A DNA stretch of 64,000 nt from Ahaetulla prasina (lineage: Eukaryota; Chordata; Lepidosauria; Squamata; Colubridae). Position numbers and translations under genes: made by a program. A model generated the notes under the pieces. It made no database searches, was not told the origin of the DNA, and worked only from the letters and a program-made list of their open reading frames with translations. Of this stretch, positions 49,376 through 60,165 are shown in pieces. The stretch spans positions 177,160,736-177,224,735 of the forward strand of contig NC_080539.1 of NCBI RefSeq assembly GCF_028640845.1. Reading direction: 5' to 3'. Numbering within the stretch: the stretch's first letter is position 1; the number at the start of each line of letters is the position of its first letter.

Positions 49376-49422
49376 TCCTCCTGAAATGCCAGCAAAATCC
49401 ACCACCTTGCTTCTAAAGTGGC

Positions 49423-49574
49423 CTAGGGCAGGGATCTCCAACCTTGGCAACTTTAAGACTTGTGGACTTCAACTCCCAGAGTTCCTCAGCCAGCTTTGCT
49501 TTGCTGGCTGAGGAACTCTGGGAGTTGAAGTTCACAAGTCTTAAAGTTGCCAAGGTTGGAGACCCCTGCCCTAG
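49423..49574. mobile_element. palindromic hAT-type MITE, 152 bp
   Basis: The two halves are near-perfect reverse complements: ctagggcagggatctccaac at the left against ctagggcaggggtctccaac inverted from the right, and a centre near 49498 (agctttgctttgctggct). It can fold into a hairpin of about 70 bp. It is the common squamate 'ggcaactttaagacttgtgg' MITE. Confidence 0.88.
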
Positions 49575-50784
49575 AAGAACAATCCACGTCGCTTAAAAAA
49601 AACAAAACCTCACGTCACATCTGTTTTAGGGGAGGAGGTTCAATTCATCACCCAGTTAAGTACTGAAATGAAATGCTCCAGGCTGACAGCATTGCTTCCA
49701 ACGACATTCAGATCAGATCAGGCTTTTTCTTTTCTTTTTTTGCATGAAGGAGGAATGTGGAGCAAACGAAAAAAAAGAGCCTCCAGCCTCTGACAGATGC
49801 TAAAGTGGCCATCCTCAGTGTTGGTGCTGGGTATGCCTCTTATTTTCATCGGACCACTATCTCTTGGGGGCAAGGGTTGCTTTTTACAGCGTGGAGAGGA
49901 ACAACAAACAGCGCTGGCTGCTGCTGCTGCTGCTGCCCTTACCCCGCAGAGGTCCAACAAGGTCTCGCTGAAACGTCATGTCCGCTCAGGGATGCTTTCT
50001 CTTTCCCCTCCCCAGGGCTGCGCTAAGCGTCGCTCATTCCCACCCTACCACACCAGCATCACACAAAGCATATTAAAGGTGGCCCACCTCTCTCTCTCTC
50101 CCACTCCCTACCCTGCTTCCCTTTTACCTTTCTTTAATGTGCCTCCCTTCCTTCCACAAACCTCGGGAGGTGGCCGCTCGCATCCTGTGGAGGAAAAGGC
50201 CTCCATGCCACAAAACCCTCGAGGCAGCGGCAGGAGGGGGCAAAAAATGGCTTGGCCTCCTCTGGAGGGAGACATGTGTGTGGGGGGGGGGGTGGCGCTA
50301 TGAGGCGAGCCAAGTGAAGGGAGCCCGACAGGTAACCACACCAGCTGCAAAGCGATCGGCCCCTTCTGCTGCCTCTGCCACATTTCTCAGTGTTTCCAAC
50401 TTTCCATCCCAAGTCAGCCGCAACCGCCACCTCAAATCTGTCACAAGCATCGCCTTCCCAACAGCTCCAGGCAGCAGCAGGCATGGGGGGGGGCAGCCCT
50501 CGGGGCCCTGGGAAACCACAGGCTTTCCAGATGGGACTTACAGGAGTCCGACTAAAGCACAGTGCTCTGAAAGACTTTCTCTCTCAGGCAAGAAGCAGCA
50601 GGGGACAGAAGCAGCGGCCACTGACCTGGAGACCACATGGAGTCCTCCACGTGTTCTCCAGAGACCTGTTTTCTCTCCCTCGCTCTCTTGCTGGGAGAAA
50701 GAGAGTTTTTCGCAGCACTGTGCTTTGGGGACCTATCTGGACAGCCAGGCACAGAGAAACAGCCAGATTGAAGGCTGATATTTT

Positions 50785-50917
50785 CAGCAGTCACGAGGAA
50801 CCACTCCTTGGCCCCAGCCATGTGTTTTCAAGCTCGGGCTACTTGGAATGAAAAACTATTGCAATAGCCCAGGCTTGAAAATGCATGGCTGGGGCTGAGG
50901 TGCAGTTCCTTGTGGGC
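50785..50917. repeat. imperfect inverted repeat
   Basis: ccccagccatgtgttttcaa gctcgggcta (50812-50841) is mirrored by tagcccaggcttgaaaatgc atggctgggg (50865-50894) with about three mismatches, and weaker pairing extends outward. It lies inside the GC-rich half of the hAT composite. Confidence 0.8.
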
Positions 50918-51777
50918 ACTGGCTTCCCTTCCCTTCTACCACCAGCCATGGGAGGAAGAAGGTAAGGTCGCAAGCCCAGCAGGGACGGTGGTGGGGTCGC
51001 GGCAAGCTAGGCTGCAGGCAACGCGGCCTGGAATGGAGCCAGGCTGGGCTGTGGCAGCTTAGCCAGGCACATGAGCCCAGTGGGGACAATGGGGGGGGGT
51101 GGACATGGCAAGCGACGGGGATGGGGGGTCTAGCCTGACTCGCATGCTTACCTGTAGGTAGGAGGAGGCAGTTCAGTTGAGGCGCAGGGCAGGTACCGCA
51201 TGGGAAGGCAGCTTAGGTAGGCAAGCCGCAGAGCAGACTGTATGCACGTGTGAGTGCCACACAGTGTGCTCTGCCACCCGGGAGGCCGGGGTGACTGGGC
51301 AGGTCGAGCGAGTGGTGACCGGGCAACTGGTTCAGGCAACTGTGGCCAGCCAGTCATTGCTACCGGCTCGGTGACTGATGACAAACTATAGCTACCGGTT
51401 CTCCAGAACCAGTGCAAACCGGTAGCAACCCACCACTGGTATGACTCACAAAATGTGATTTTCAAAAAAACAGTTACATGAAGATGTTTAACAGTGACCT
51501 TTAGCTTTTAAGGCAAACTTCCACTATTATGGACATAATTCCAAAGACAAGTACCGTATATACTCGAGTATAAGCCGAGTTTTTCAGCACGTTTTTTGTG
51601 CTGAAAAGCGCCCCCTCGGCTTATACTCGAGTCTATGTCTTCGGGAACCCCGCACAGGAGGGGGTACCGAACGGACTCCCATGGGAGGGACGGGGAGCGG
51701 GCCCGCCGAGGTCTCGCGGGATTTGTCGCCCCCAGGCCGGCCCCCATTCCCGTGTCTGGTGGGCGGACGGCGCAAAC

Positions 51778-52502
51778 TTGGCGGGCTGTGCATTGGCGCG
51801 GGGAAGCCCTGGTGGTGCAGTGAGAGGGCTGGGCAGGGGAGCCGCCAGCCTTCTTGGCTGAGGAGGAGGGTTTCCCGACCGCGAGCTTCGCCGCCGCGAG
51901 CCACCCAAAGGCCAGAAGAAAGGTCATTCCATCGGAGTAATGGGCGAAGGCTCCTTCCTCTCCGCCTTACCCATGCTGTGCGAGCCCGGCTGGGCTGCAA
52001 CACCGCCGCCGCCGCTCCTTCCTCAGCCTCCGGGCCTCGCGCCCTAGCAGCCGCCAAGCCCAGGCCGGACTCGGCAGCCCCCCATCAGCACTCGCACGGC
52101 GCGATTCGGGCAGGAGGAGTTGGGCTCGCTCTGTGGCGGTGGCGCCTCCGCCGCCTCCGCCGCCGCCACCGCCACCGCCACGGGGCGAGCTCGGCTCCTC
52201 CTGCCCGAATCGCGCCGTGCGAGTGCTGGTGGGGGGCTGCCGAGTCCGCCTGAGCTTGGCGGCTGCTAGAGCGAGCCCCGGGAGGCTGAGGAAGGAGCGG
52301 CGGCGGCGGGGTTGCAGCCCAGCCGGCTCGCACAGCATGGGTAAGGCGGAGAGGAAGGAGCCTTCGCCCATTACTCCGATGGAATGACCTTTCTTCTGGC
52401 CTTTGGGTGGCTCGCGCGGCGAGCTCGCGCGTCGGGAAACCTCCTCCCTCAGCCGAGAAGGACTGCACCGCCAGGGCTTCCCGCCAATGCATAGCCTGGC
52501 GG
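51778..52502. repeat. CpG-rich large inverted repeat (palindrome)
   Basis: Left arm about 51778-52150, right arm about 52165-52502. Matched pairs include ggccagaagaaaggtcattc (51911 onward) and its reverse complement at 52380-52400; ggcgcgattcgggcaggagg against cctcctgcccgaatcgcgcc; and gtgcattggcg / cgccaatgcat at the outer ends. The centre is a CCG/CCA-rich turn near 52145-52180. CpG density is very high compared with the AT-rich surroundings, as in a CpG island. Apparent proteins here are Arg/Ala/Pro-rich in all frames and are not supported. Confidence 0.85.
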
Positions 52503-52698
52503 GAGTTACTGCGGCTCACCCGGCTCCCGCCCCAACTGGTGGTGTCGGGGCAGCCGCTGCCGCTTAGCAAAAGGTCGCCGCCCAAAACTCCTCGCCTTCT
52601 CCTGGGAAGGGCTGGATGGCTAGCCGGGAAGGGTTGAATAAGCCAACCTCCTCCCTCCCTCCCTCCTCTCCCCATAGCGAAGAGCGTTTTCCCGTTGG

Positions 52699-53350
52699 AA
52701 GAGAGAGAGAGAAAGGAGGGCCGTTCCTCCCTTCTTTCATTCTTTCTTCTCCTCCGTGCTTCAGAAGCTGGGCGTGTGTGCGCGCCTGTGTGCCCAGTCC
52801 CCTTCTCTTCCGCGGCGCTGGAAGAGAGAGAGAGAGAGAAAGGAGGGGCCGTTCCTCCCCTTCTTTCATTCTTTCTTCTCCCTCCGTGCTTCAGAAGCTG
52901 GGCGTGTGTGTGCGCGCCTGTGTGCCCTAGTCCCCTTCTCTTCGGCGGCGCTGGAAGAGAGAGAGAGAAAGGAGGGGCCGTTCCTCCCCTTCTTTCATTC
53001 TTTCTTCTCCCTCCGTGCTTCAGAAGCTGGGCGTGTGTGTGCGCGCCTGTGTGCCCTAGTCCCCTTCTCTTCGGCGGCGCTGGAAGAGAGAGAGAGAGAG
53101 AAAGGAGGGGCCGTTCCTCCCCTTCTTTCATTCTTTCTTCTCCCTCCGTGCTTCAGAAGCTGGGCGTGTGTGTGCGCGCCTGTGTGCCCTAGTCCCCTTC
53201 TCTTCGGCGGCGCTGGAAGAGAGAGAGAGAGAAAGGAGGGGCCGTTCCTCCCCTTCTTTCATTCTTTCTTCTCCCTCCGTGCTTCAGAAGCTGGGCGTGT
53301 GTGTGCGCGCCTGTGTGCCCTAGTCCCCTTCCTTCTCTTCGGCGGCGCTG
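52699..53350. repeat. minisatellite, five units of about 130 bp
   Basis: Units begin gaagagagagagag at 52699, 52821, 52954, 53083 and 53215 and contain ccgttcctccccttctttca, tgcttcagaagctgggcgtg, a (TG/CG) run and ccccttctcttcggcggcgc. Length varies from 122 to 136 bp, mostly in the GA and TG runs. The last unit runs into ccccaaacggccgccccaaa. Confidence 0.92.
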
Positions 53351-53399
53351 CCCCAAACGGCCGCCCCAAACGGCCACTCAACCGGCCGGGAAGGGGGCC

Positions 53400-53493
53400 C
53401 CGACGGAGGAGAAGGCTTTCCTGAAGGTCGATCCCGAGCTAGTAGTCACCGTGCTGGGCGACCTGGAGCAGCTGCTCTTCAGCCAGATGCTCG
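53400..53493 (+). other. exon-like open segment with splice donor
   Basis: The frame reads EEKAFLKVDPELVVTVLGDL, then EQLLFSQML, amphipathic and protein-like, unlike the low-complexity frames around it. It ends at ctcg/gtgagt, a consensus donor, one base into a codon. I do not recognise the protein. No ATG precedes it in frame after the nearest upstream stop. It could be a captured host first or internal exon or chance; no acceptor upstream was identified. Confidence 0.35.
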
Positions 53494-53657
53494 GTGAGTC
53501 AGCCCGTCCCCTTCCTTCCCGTGGGGGTCTGCCTTGCTGGTGAAGGTTATTGGGGCTTTTGAGCAAGGGAGGAGGAACGCGAGCACCGCCTTTCGCGCTG
53601 GCATTCCGGGATTTCCCTTTGTTTAGAGCTGGGAATCCTCCTTCCCCCTTTTGCACT

Positions 53658-53671
53658 CCCTCCCTCCCTCC

Positions 53672-53710
<39 letters not shown>

Positions 53711-53712
53711 AG
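53658..53712. repeat. (CCCT)n(CT)n(CA)n microsatellite
   Basis: tccctccctccctc, then (CT)n, then (AC)n over about 55 bp, directly after the left copy of a 31-bp direct repeat. Confidence 0.92.
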
Positions 53713-54263
53713 ACTTCTAAAGTCGATTGGCACAATGCTAAGCAAACACAGCAGTGGGTCAAGGGTGAAGGGCTAGGAACCTGGCAGGTGAAAGGTTGAA
53801 CGACATGAAAGGCAAAGACCAGAATTGTTTAAAGAAAGAAGCTTTAGCAGGGAGGGGGGGATGGGAGGGTGTTTTAAGTTTTGGCAAACAGCCAGGCCAA
53901 CTGTATTGGAGAAGGTCACACAACTGGCCTTAACATTTTAGCTGCTGTCTTTTTCCTCACACTTGGGTTTAATGATATTAGAGACCCTTATTGCCCTGCC
54001 AAAAAAAAAAGAGCCACCCCAACGTCTATGAAAATTAACCTTCTCTGCCAAGAGACACTGTGCAGGGTATTTTCACTATTGGTGTGCATACAGGCTTAGA
54101 TTTGTGCTGGGTTCTTAGTGCTTAGAGCACTGACCTTCAGAGGCACCCTGGTCCCTTGGAAGCTAAAGGAGGACTCATTTTCATGCTTGCAGTTGTATTG
54201 TCAATTTCTGTGAGACAATGTTGTTGAAGTAACTCACTCACTCATTCATTCATTCATTCATTC
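53713..54263. other. non-repetitive sequence within the TA-flanked element
   Basis: About 550 bp with no recognised repeat or exon. It lies between the microsatellite and the LINE tails, inside the 31-bp direct repeats at 53627-53657 and 54762-54792. A (CATT)n run lies at 54238-54262. Confidence 0.5.
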
Positions 54264-54300
54264 CTTGTGTGTCCAATCACACTTAGCCAATAAAAATTCT
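54264..54300 (+). mobile_element. L2/CR1-type LINE copy 6, tail only
   Basis: ccttgtgtgtccaatcacac, ttagccaataaaaattctat, then (ATTCT)n: the last ~40 bp of the LINE family at 10133, here on the + strand. Confidence 0.8.
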
Positions 54301-54319
54301 ATTCTATTCTATTCTATTC

Positions 54320-54761
54320 ATTCATTCATTCATTTTATTTTGTCAAATACATATTAAATAATTATATAAATATAAGCATGAATTGAATACATAAAAGGAA
54401 TACAACTAAAGGGAACATTAGGACAGGGACGGTAGGCACGCTGGTGCTCTTATGCACTTACAGACCTCTTAGGAATGGGGTGAGGTCAATACTAGATAGT
54501 CTTTGGTTAAGGCTTTGGGGATTTTGGGAAGAGACCACAGAGTCAGGTAGCACATTCCAGGCATTAACAACTCTGTTACTGAAGTCACATTTTCTGCAAT
54601 CTAGATTGGAGAGGTTCACTTTTAAGTTTGAATCTATTGTGTTCTCGTGTATTGTTGTGGTTGAAGCTGAAGTAGTCATTGATAGGAAGTACATTGTAGC
54701 AGATAATTTTATGAGCTATGCTCAGGTCATACCAAAGGCGGCGTAGTTCTAAATTTTCTAA
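54320..54761 (-). mobile_element. CR1-group LINE 3' end, 5'-truncated
   Basis: On the minus strand a frame at 54458-54694 reads the C-terminus of a LINE ORF2: IDSNLKVNLSNLDCRKCDFS, then NRVVNAWNVLPDSVVSSQNP. Upstream (54585-54760) LELRRLWYDLSIAHKIICYN continues in another frame. The 3' end is the (ATTC)n run at 54299-54320. It belongs to a different LINE family from the 10133 element. The 5' break coincides with the right copy of the 31-bp direct repeat. Confidence 0.82.
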
Positions 54762-54994
54762 AGCTGGGAATCCTCCTTCCCCCTTTTGCACTTTTATTGT
54801 TTTTCGTTCAAATAAATATTCATGTTATTTTACTTGGCTCTATCTTTATTTTTTACATTGACCAGTAGCTGCCTCATTTCCCACCCTCGGCTTATACTCG
54901 AGTCAATAGTTTTTCCCAGTTTTTTTGTGGTAAAATTAGGTGCCTCGGCTTATATTCGGATCGGCTTATACTCGAGTATATACGGTAAATAAGT

Positions 54995-57153
54995 TACTTG
55001 TATCATTTTCATCAACTTCCATTGATTTCTTAAAAGAGCTTTAACTGATTTCTCCAAGGCTTCTAACCATTTTTTTCAATTTCAGCAAGAAGCAATAGCA
55101 ACAGGACTAAATAACTAGAATAGCATGTTCTAGAATTTAGTATATTTGCAAGAATTCACAGGGAAATTATCAAAACTAGTTGGTCGAAAATAAGGATATT
55201 ATGAAAGATCCAGCATATCATGAAAAAAGGATTCATCTGCTCATTTTTAGTTGATTTATTCCATAATGTAATATTTTCACAGTAAAAAATTATAATTTCA
55301 ATCCAATAATATTTTTATAAGTACAATAGATCTCAATATTTGTCAGTATACTAAGGTCAAGTAATTCATCTCACACTGAATTTAGTCTTGGAGCTAAATT
55401 CATCTTGATTCCATTTTCCTAGCCAATACCAAATAATTTTGAACTTTTTGTTTACATTTTCTTTTAGTATAGGGGAGATATTCACAGAGTTTCAAAGAAT
55501 CTTTATACCACAATAAATGAATTAACCTAAAACATTAACCCCTATACTTTTTATGACCCAGAAGCATCAAGTCTAATTTATTTGATTTATCGAATAACCA
55601 GACAGGCTATCAAGCTTACATATTAATGAAATGAGATTAGAAATTATGTTTGGCATTGATATAAAACATAGAATGTACTTATAAAAAATCTTACAAGGAA
55701 TGCCTACAAGGAAAAAGTTCTAAAGTCAGATTAAATGGCATTTCTGATAGGTACTATGATATAAATTTAATCAAGATTAGGACATAACGTAATAATGATA
55801 TGATTGAGAGATTAAATAAACCTTTTAAAAGTAAAGTAAGCCAATATAGTTAGAACCTGCTTGAAAGTTTACAAGCAACCATATTAAAGTATTTTTTCTC
55901 TCCAAACAAATTATAGCTGCTGGATTCTATCTATTTTGAGTTAATGTTAATTGAACATTAATTCAAAATCTAATATCAGAATCTTGGCAGCCCTATATAA
56001 ATGCAATGTGAGCAGAACAGATACAGGAACAAATTGGAATCTAAGGGTCAAATTCTCCAAATTAATCTGTTAAAATATATGGATCTTAAATTAAAGTGAA
56101 CATTAAAAAAAAAGAAATAAAAGAGCAGGGAGGAGGTTAAAAAAAACAGACAAAAATGCAGATGCTTAATTAGGATCTAGAAATGGGGGGAGGGGGGCTA
56201 GAAACATGCACATAAATAGGCAGTACAATAGAACATGGTAAATACTGATTTTTCCCTAAAGCAACCTGAGCAGGAACTTGAGGTATAAGTTTAGCTGTAT
56301 AAGTACAAAATGGCTTCTGAGAGTTATCTATTAAATTTAAAAGAAAAATTACTGGAAATATAATGAAAATTATTATTCTCTTGAACTGTATTTTTTATCA
56401 TATTAAACTTTTGTCTACATTGTTGGACTTTTTAGTGTAATCTGGGATAAATGTAATACAATTCTTCATAGATCATGCCTTTGGAATTAGTTATTTTTGA
56501 CAGCAAATCTTGAGAGCTGCACAATACATGGCCATAGCCTATTCTTTCTAATTTCTATATAGACTCACTTCTGCAAGCTCTGTCAGGGGTTTCATCCTCA
56601 TGTACTGACTAGCAACATGGATGTTAGTGGGTAGGGTTTTAATTTTATTGTTTTAAGATCCAGTTTTAAGGGTGGTATTTGTTATGTAGTCACTGATGGG
56701 AAACAGAAAAAAAAGTGTACCAAAAGGAGAAGCTAAAATGTGGAAGCCCTTTCAATATTTAGCTGATAATCTCCTGGAAAAACTATTACCATTGTCATAA
56801 AAAAATTGGTTGGCCTTTTGCTGCTTGCTCTTCCATTCTAATCAAGTGTAAATTATGTCAACCAAATTTAGATTTAAGAAACATTATTTTATTTCTATTT
56901 TTCAGTAAATCAGTTCCAACTTTCTACCATCTTCTAATTTAAATATTGTATATTCAGCCTCATTGGTATCACTAATAATTCTGCATAAAATCTTTTCAAA
57001 GAGGTGTATGACCACACACATGGAGACAGCCAGGAGCAGCTTCTGAAACAGTCAGTTTGAAGAAGTGCTTCATTTTGGATCTTTCCAAAACACAACCTTT
57101 AAAAGACTTGCACACCCTAATCTTTAATGGCTTGAATATCCTTCTTCCAAATA
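54995..57153. other. AT-rich intron sequence, nothing recognised
   Basis: No exon-like segment or named repeat; one A-rich run near 56103-56160 and a G-run near 56186-56197. Confidence 0.5.
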
Positions 57154-57193
57154 ATAGTCATGACAACTTTTTAAAGAAAGTTGTCATGACTAT
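57154..57193. repeat. perfect 17-bp hairpin
   Basis: atagtcatgacaacttt (57154-57170) and its exact reverse complement (57177-57193), separated by 6 bp. It abuts the CR1 tail that follows. Confidence 0.9.
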
Positions 57194-57315
57194 AGTTTTT
57201 TACGAAGAGATTGGACAGTCATTTATCCAGAAAGGGTATAGGGTCTCCTGCTTGTGAGAGGGTTAGATTATAAGACTTCCAACTCTTCCAACTCTGTTAC
57301 TCTGTTATTCTTGGT
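57186..57315 (+). mobile_element. CR1 LINE 3' end, diverged
   Basis: agagattggacagtcattta, ggtatagggtctcctgcttg, agggttagattataagactt, then ccaactcttccaactctgtt and a ttactctgttattc tail correspond to the CR1 3' terminus, with a shortened 'ccaaggtccc' part. Confidence 0.7.
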
Positions 57316-59760
57316 AGAGGATGAAATTATTGACATAATAGGGAAATGGTGGTAGAACTTAACTTGGGCACTACCCAAACAAACAATAAATGAGTTCTCT
57401 CAGATATTTAGAACAGAAAATAATCTAATTCTCCCAGCTTCAATTAAAGTAATAATTAAAAGGATATCACTATATAAATACTGCATTCGATTTCAGAATG
57501 TTGATCTCTGTCTAACAATGGTGCCATCTTGACTAAAAGTCAGAACTTTTCTGATACAATTTTCATAGGATTCCAGTCTTGGATGCTACATGAGAAAAAG
57601 TTCACACTTGAACAACTTAATCGGCTTGGGAATTTCAAATTACAAGCACAGGAACATATGCTAAAAAGCTAATTTGATTACTTAAAATTTACAGAAGTGT
57701 TGGATTAATTTGTTCCAAGCGTTTAATTCTGACAAGCTTTCTCTCCAATATCACACTATAAATGTTTTACTGAGGAAAAGGTAGTCTGCATTCTCTGTTT
57801 ATTGAAGTGAATATTTTGCTGTTATATCCCAGTGAAAGTAAATGGTAAGGGATTGAATTGAGTTGATTCAGATAAATTCAGTTTGATACATGTTTCTAGA
57901 ATAACAGAAATATCAGTTATCATTTCCTTTTAACTGTTCCTCCTAATTTACACTTTCTACTTTTTTTAGATTTTACCATGCATTATTATATAATGCAGAG
58001 ATACTGGAGAAACTAAGAGAAATGAGAATCCACTAATGATTGAATAAATAAGCCATTACTCATAGATAGAAGAAAAAAAATTTTTTTTAGTCAATTGCTT
58101 ATGTATATCAAAATAAAATAAACAAAATACAGTAAAAAGACTCGGACACTGTTAATTTACATATGAGATCTCTGTTCAAACTAATTTCTAAATTCATTCA
58201 CCATTTTCAATAATCACATCAAAGGCGAAACTACATGGTGCAGATAGTTCTATATGCATTCTCCCTCTGGTCTAAGGACTTTTAATCACATAACAGGTAG
58301 TTTAAGATTAAGAATGTGGTTTCCCCCCTCCCCAACTGTTCTTTTTCCCATGGCAGTTAAAAGAAAGGTCACCATATCTATTGTTTGTGAGAGAAATGCA
58401 GGTGCGGAGGGCATTTTGAATAGACAAATGGCTACAAAGAAAAGGATCCCGTGCCCATCTTTTCTATCTTACCATGTATCCTTTATTCACCTGAAGTCAT
58501 TTATAATCTTTTCGTATGAAAAAAAGAACCTGCTAGAGAGGAAGAATTCACATAATTACATAAAATGAAAAAATATATATCCTTAATTAAAGAAACAATA
58601 GTCTTATAGAGGAAACAAACTATTATTTCAGTTCTACAGATTTGAAAGGTTTTAAATATTCAGTAAGTTGCAGCACCTAGCTGACTTTGCCCAGTCCACA
58701 CAAATCTAAGCAGAGTTGGTTCTAGTTACAATTTTTAGAGGAGACCATCAGAAAACGCAAATATTATTGCAAATTTGAATCCCAAGAAAAGGTAATGGCA
58801 ATCCACTGCCTTATGATGTAAAAAACCCCTGATATGAATAAGCAGTGTTGTAACCAGAGCTCAGTCTGATCTGAGGGAGTCTTTTTATAGTTAATGGAGG
58901 TTACATATCACAAACTCTACAGTATTTAGAGTGAATGGAAATTGTACACAAAACCAAGTAAAAATACTTCAATAGTGATTTTATTCAGAATTTAAATAAA
59001 AATGAGAAAGTATAGTAATCTAATAAATTTAGGATTCACAGAAATGATACTCTTAAAATGATATTTTTAACTGATAGTTGTTTATACTTCACATTATTGT
59101 AAGTCTAGGCAGCTTTTATTAACAAAGGTCTGCATTTAAGTGAATAATTTTAATTATTACTGGCAGTCTAAACATTCCGTTTGAATACTACAATGCTGAA
59201 GATTTATTGTTTTACTTTAAATCTACATAGCTATAACATATAAAAACATAATCCAAAATAACCTCAATATAGAGTAAGAAACCTATAAAGGCAACTGTAG
59301 TAAACATCAAAATTAATATACAATAAACTCTAAACCACTACCATAGAGGTTTTGCCTAAGATATTGCTGTTAAAACAATTTCATATTTGAAATAAAAACA
59401 TTAGTTGCAATGCTTCTAGTGTACTGAAATTTACTTAGCTAATTAATTTGCAATGAAAGAGCCTAAATGGAAAATAAAATAATATAATAATAAAATGAAA
59501 TAAGGAATTAGGATATTAGAATATCAGAACTTACAGTAGTGACAAATGCTAAATGTTGGTATCCTTCTACATATTGTATGAAGTTGTACTTCATACATCA
59601 GGAAGCTCAGCATCTTATAATTTGACTTCTTACAGAAATGAAATTATTAACATAAAAACTAGGAAATTAATTATTGTATTGGAAAATTTTAGAGAACAAG
59701 ATATAATTTCACAGGTTTTGTTGCTTCCAAACAGTATTAGATGAAGTAAAGTCTAAAAAA
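57316..59760. other. AT-rich intron sequence, little recognised
   Basis: No exon. A short fragment near 58785-58870 (aaaaggtaatggcaatccac) recalls the tail of a tRNA-derived SINE but is too short to call. Confidence 0.45.
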
Positions 59761-59764
59761 CTGA

Positions 59765-60165
59765 ATCTCAGTTGGAATGCCGTTGGTTTTCTCTGGTGTG
59801 CTGGAGTAGTCAGCAACCTCTGAATGTGGCTGCTAGTTTTTGCCATAGCCTCTCTCTGGAGACCAAGTTAGAAGCTGCCTTCAGGTCAGGGAACATGGCA
59901 CAGAGAATTCCTTGCAGGAAGTTAGAGTATTTCTCTGCCAGATTATGTAAAATGATGCATTGATCTAATGTTGATTACCCAGCCCTGAAGCCAACTTGCC
60001 TTTCAGTTAGCACCTCCCCTTGTATCACTCAGTGAGTTTCTCATTAAGGCCATATAATTCATTTATAATATTTAATAAGCTGACTGGTCAAAAGTTAGCT
60101 CTCCTGTATTTCTTTCTTTTTATTGAAATTGTTATGATTAACACCACTGTTGAGATATGTAAAAA
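59765..60165 (-). mobile_element. decayed LINE RT fragment, R4/Dong-like
   Basis: Minus-strand reading across small frameshifts gives a string like GxxAGYSTIDQC, then LxNLAEKY, then FPDLKAAxxLVSRERLWQKL, that is, the RT segment ending in the first catalytic-Asp motif (DLKAAFD type). This wording is characteristic of R4/Dong-like LINEs in reptiles, as I recall. No open frame of useful length remains. Confidence 0.5.

Larger units (their letters stand above)
48018..51438. mobile_element. composite non-autonomous hAT element, 3.4 kb
   Basis: The left end reads cagtggtgagtttcaaaaaa and the right end, inverted, cagtggtgggttgctaccgg. A perfect 8-bp duplication, gtatgact, flanks it at 48010-48017 and 51439-51446. 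No transposase frame is present. Nested inside are an interspersed repeat split by a LINE tail, a CR1 3' end, a CT-rich tract, a palindromic MITE and, from about 49780, GC-rich sequence with several CpGs. Long frames at 49757-51465 overlap on both strands and lack recognisable domains; they are not supported as genes. Confidence 0.85.
51554..54985. mobile_element. TA-flanked non-autonomous DNA element, 3.4 kb
   Basis: The left end starts CCGTATATACTCGAGTATAA and continues GCCGA; the right end read inward is the same 25 bases. Each is flanked by TA, as in Tc1/mariner-like insertion. Subterminal 'ctcggcttatactcgagt' motifs recur at both ends (51616-51634 and 54885-54903). No transposase is seen. 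Inside: a CpG-rich palindrome (51778-52502), a minisatellite (52699-53350), an exon-like segment (53400-53493), a microsatellite, and LINE fragments (54264-54761). Whether all of this moved as one unit is not shown by the sequence. Confidence 0.7.

Noticed and set aside
49033..49416. Ser/Leu/Phe-rich and Lys/Arg/Glu-rich proteins
   Set aside because: Translation of a CT-rich low-complexity tract.
52085..53424. Frames of 100-350 codons with repeated peptide units
   Set aside because: They translate the CpG palindrome and the ~130-bp minisatellite in several frames; repetition is at DNA level and not a protein repeat.
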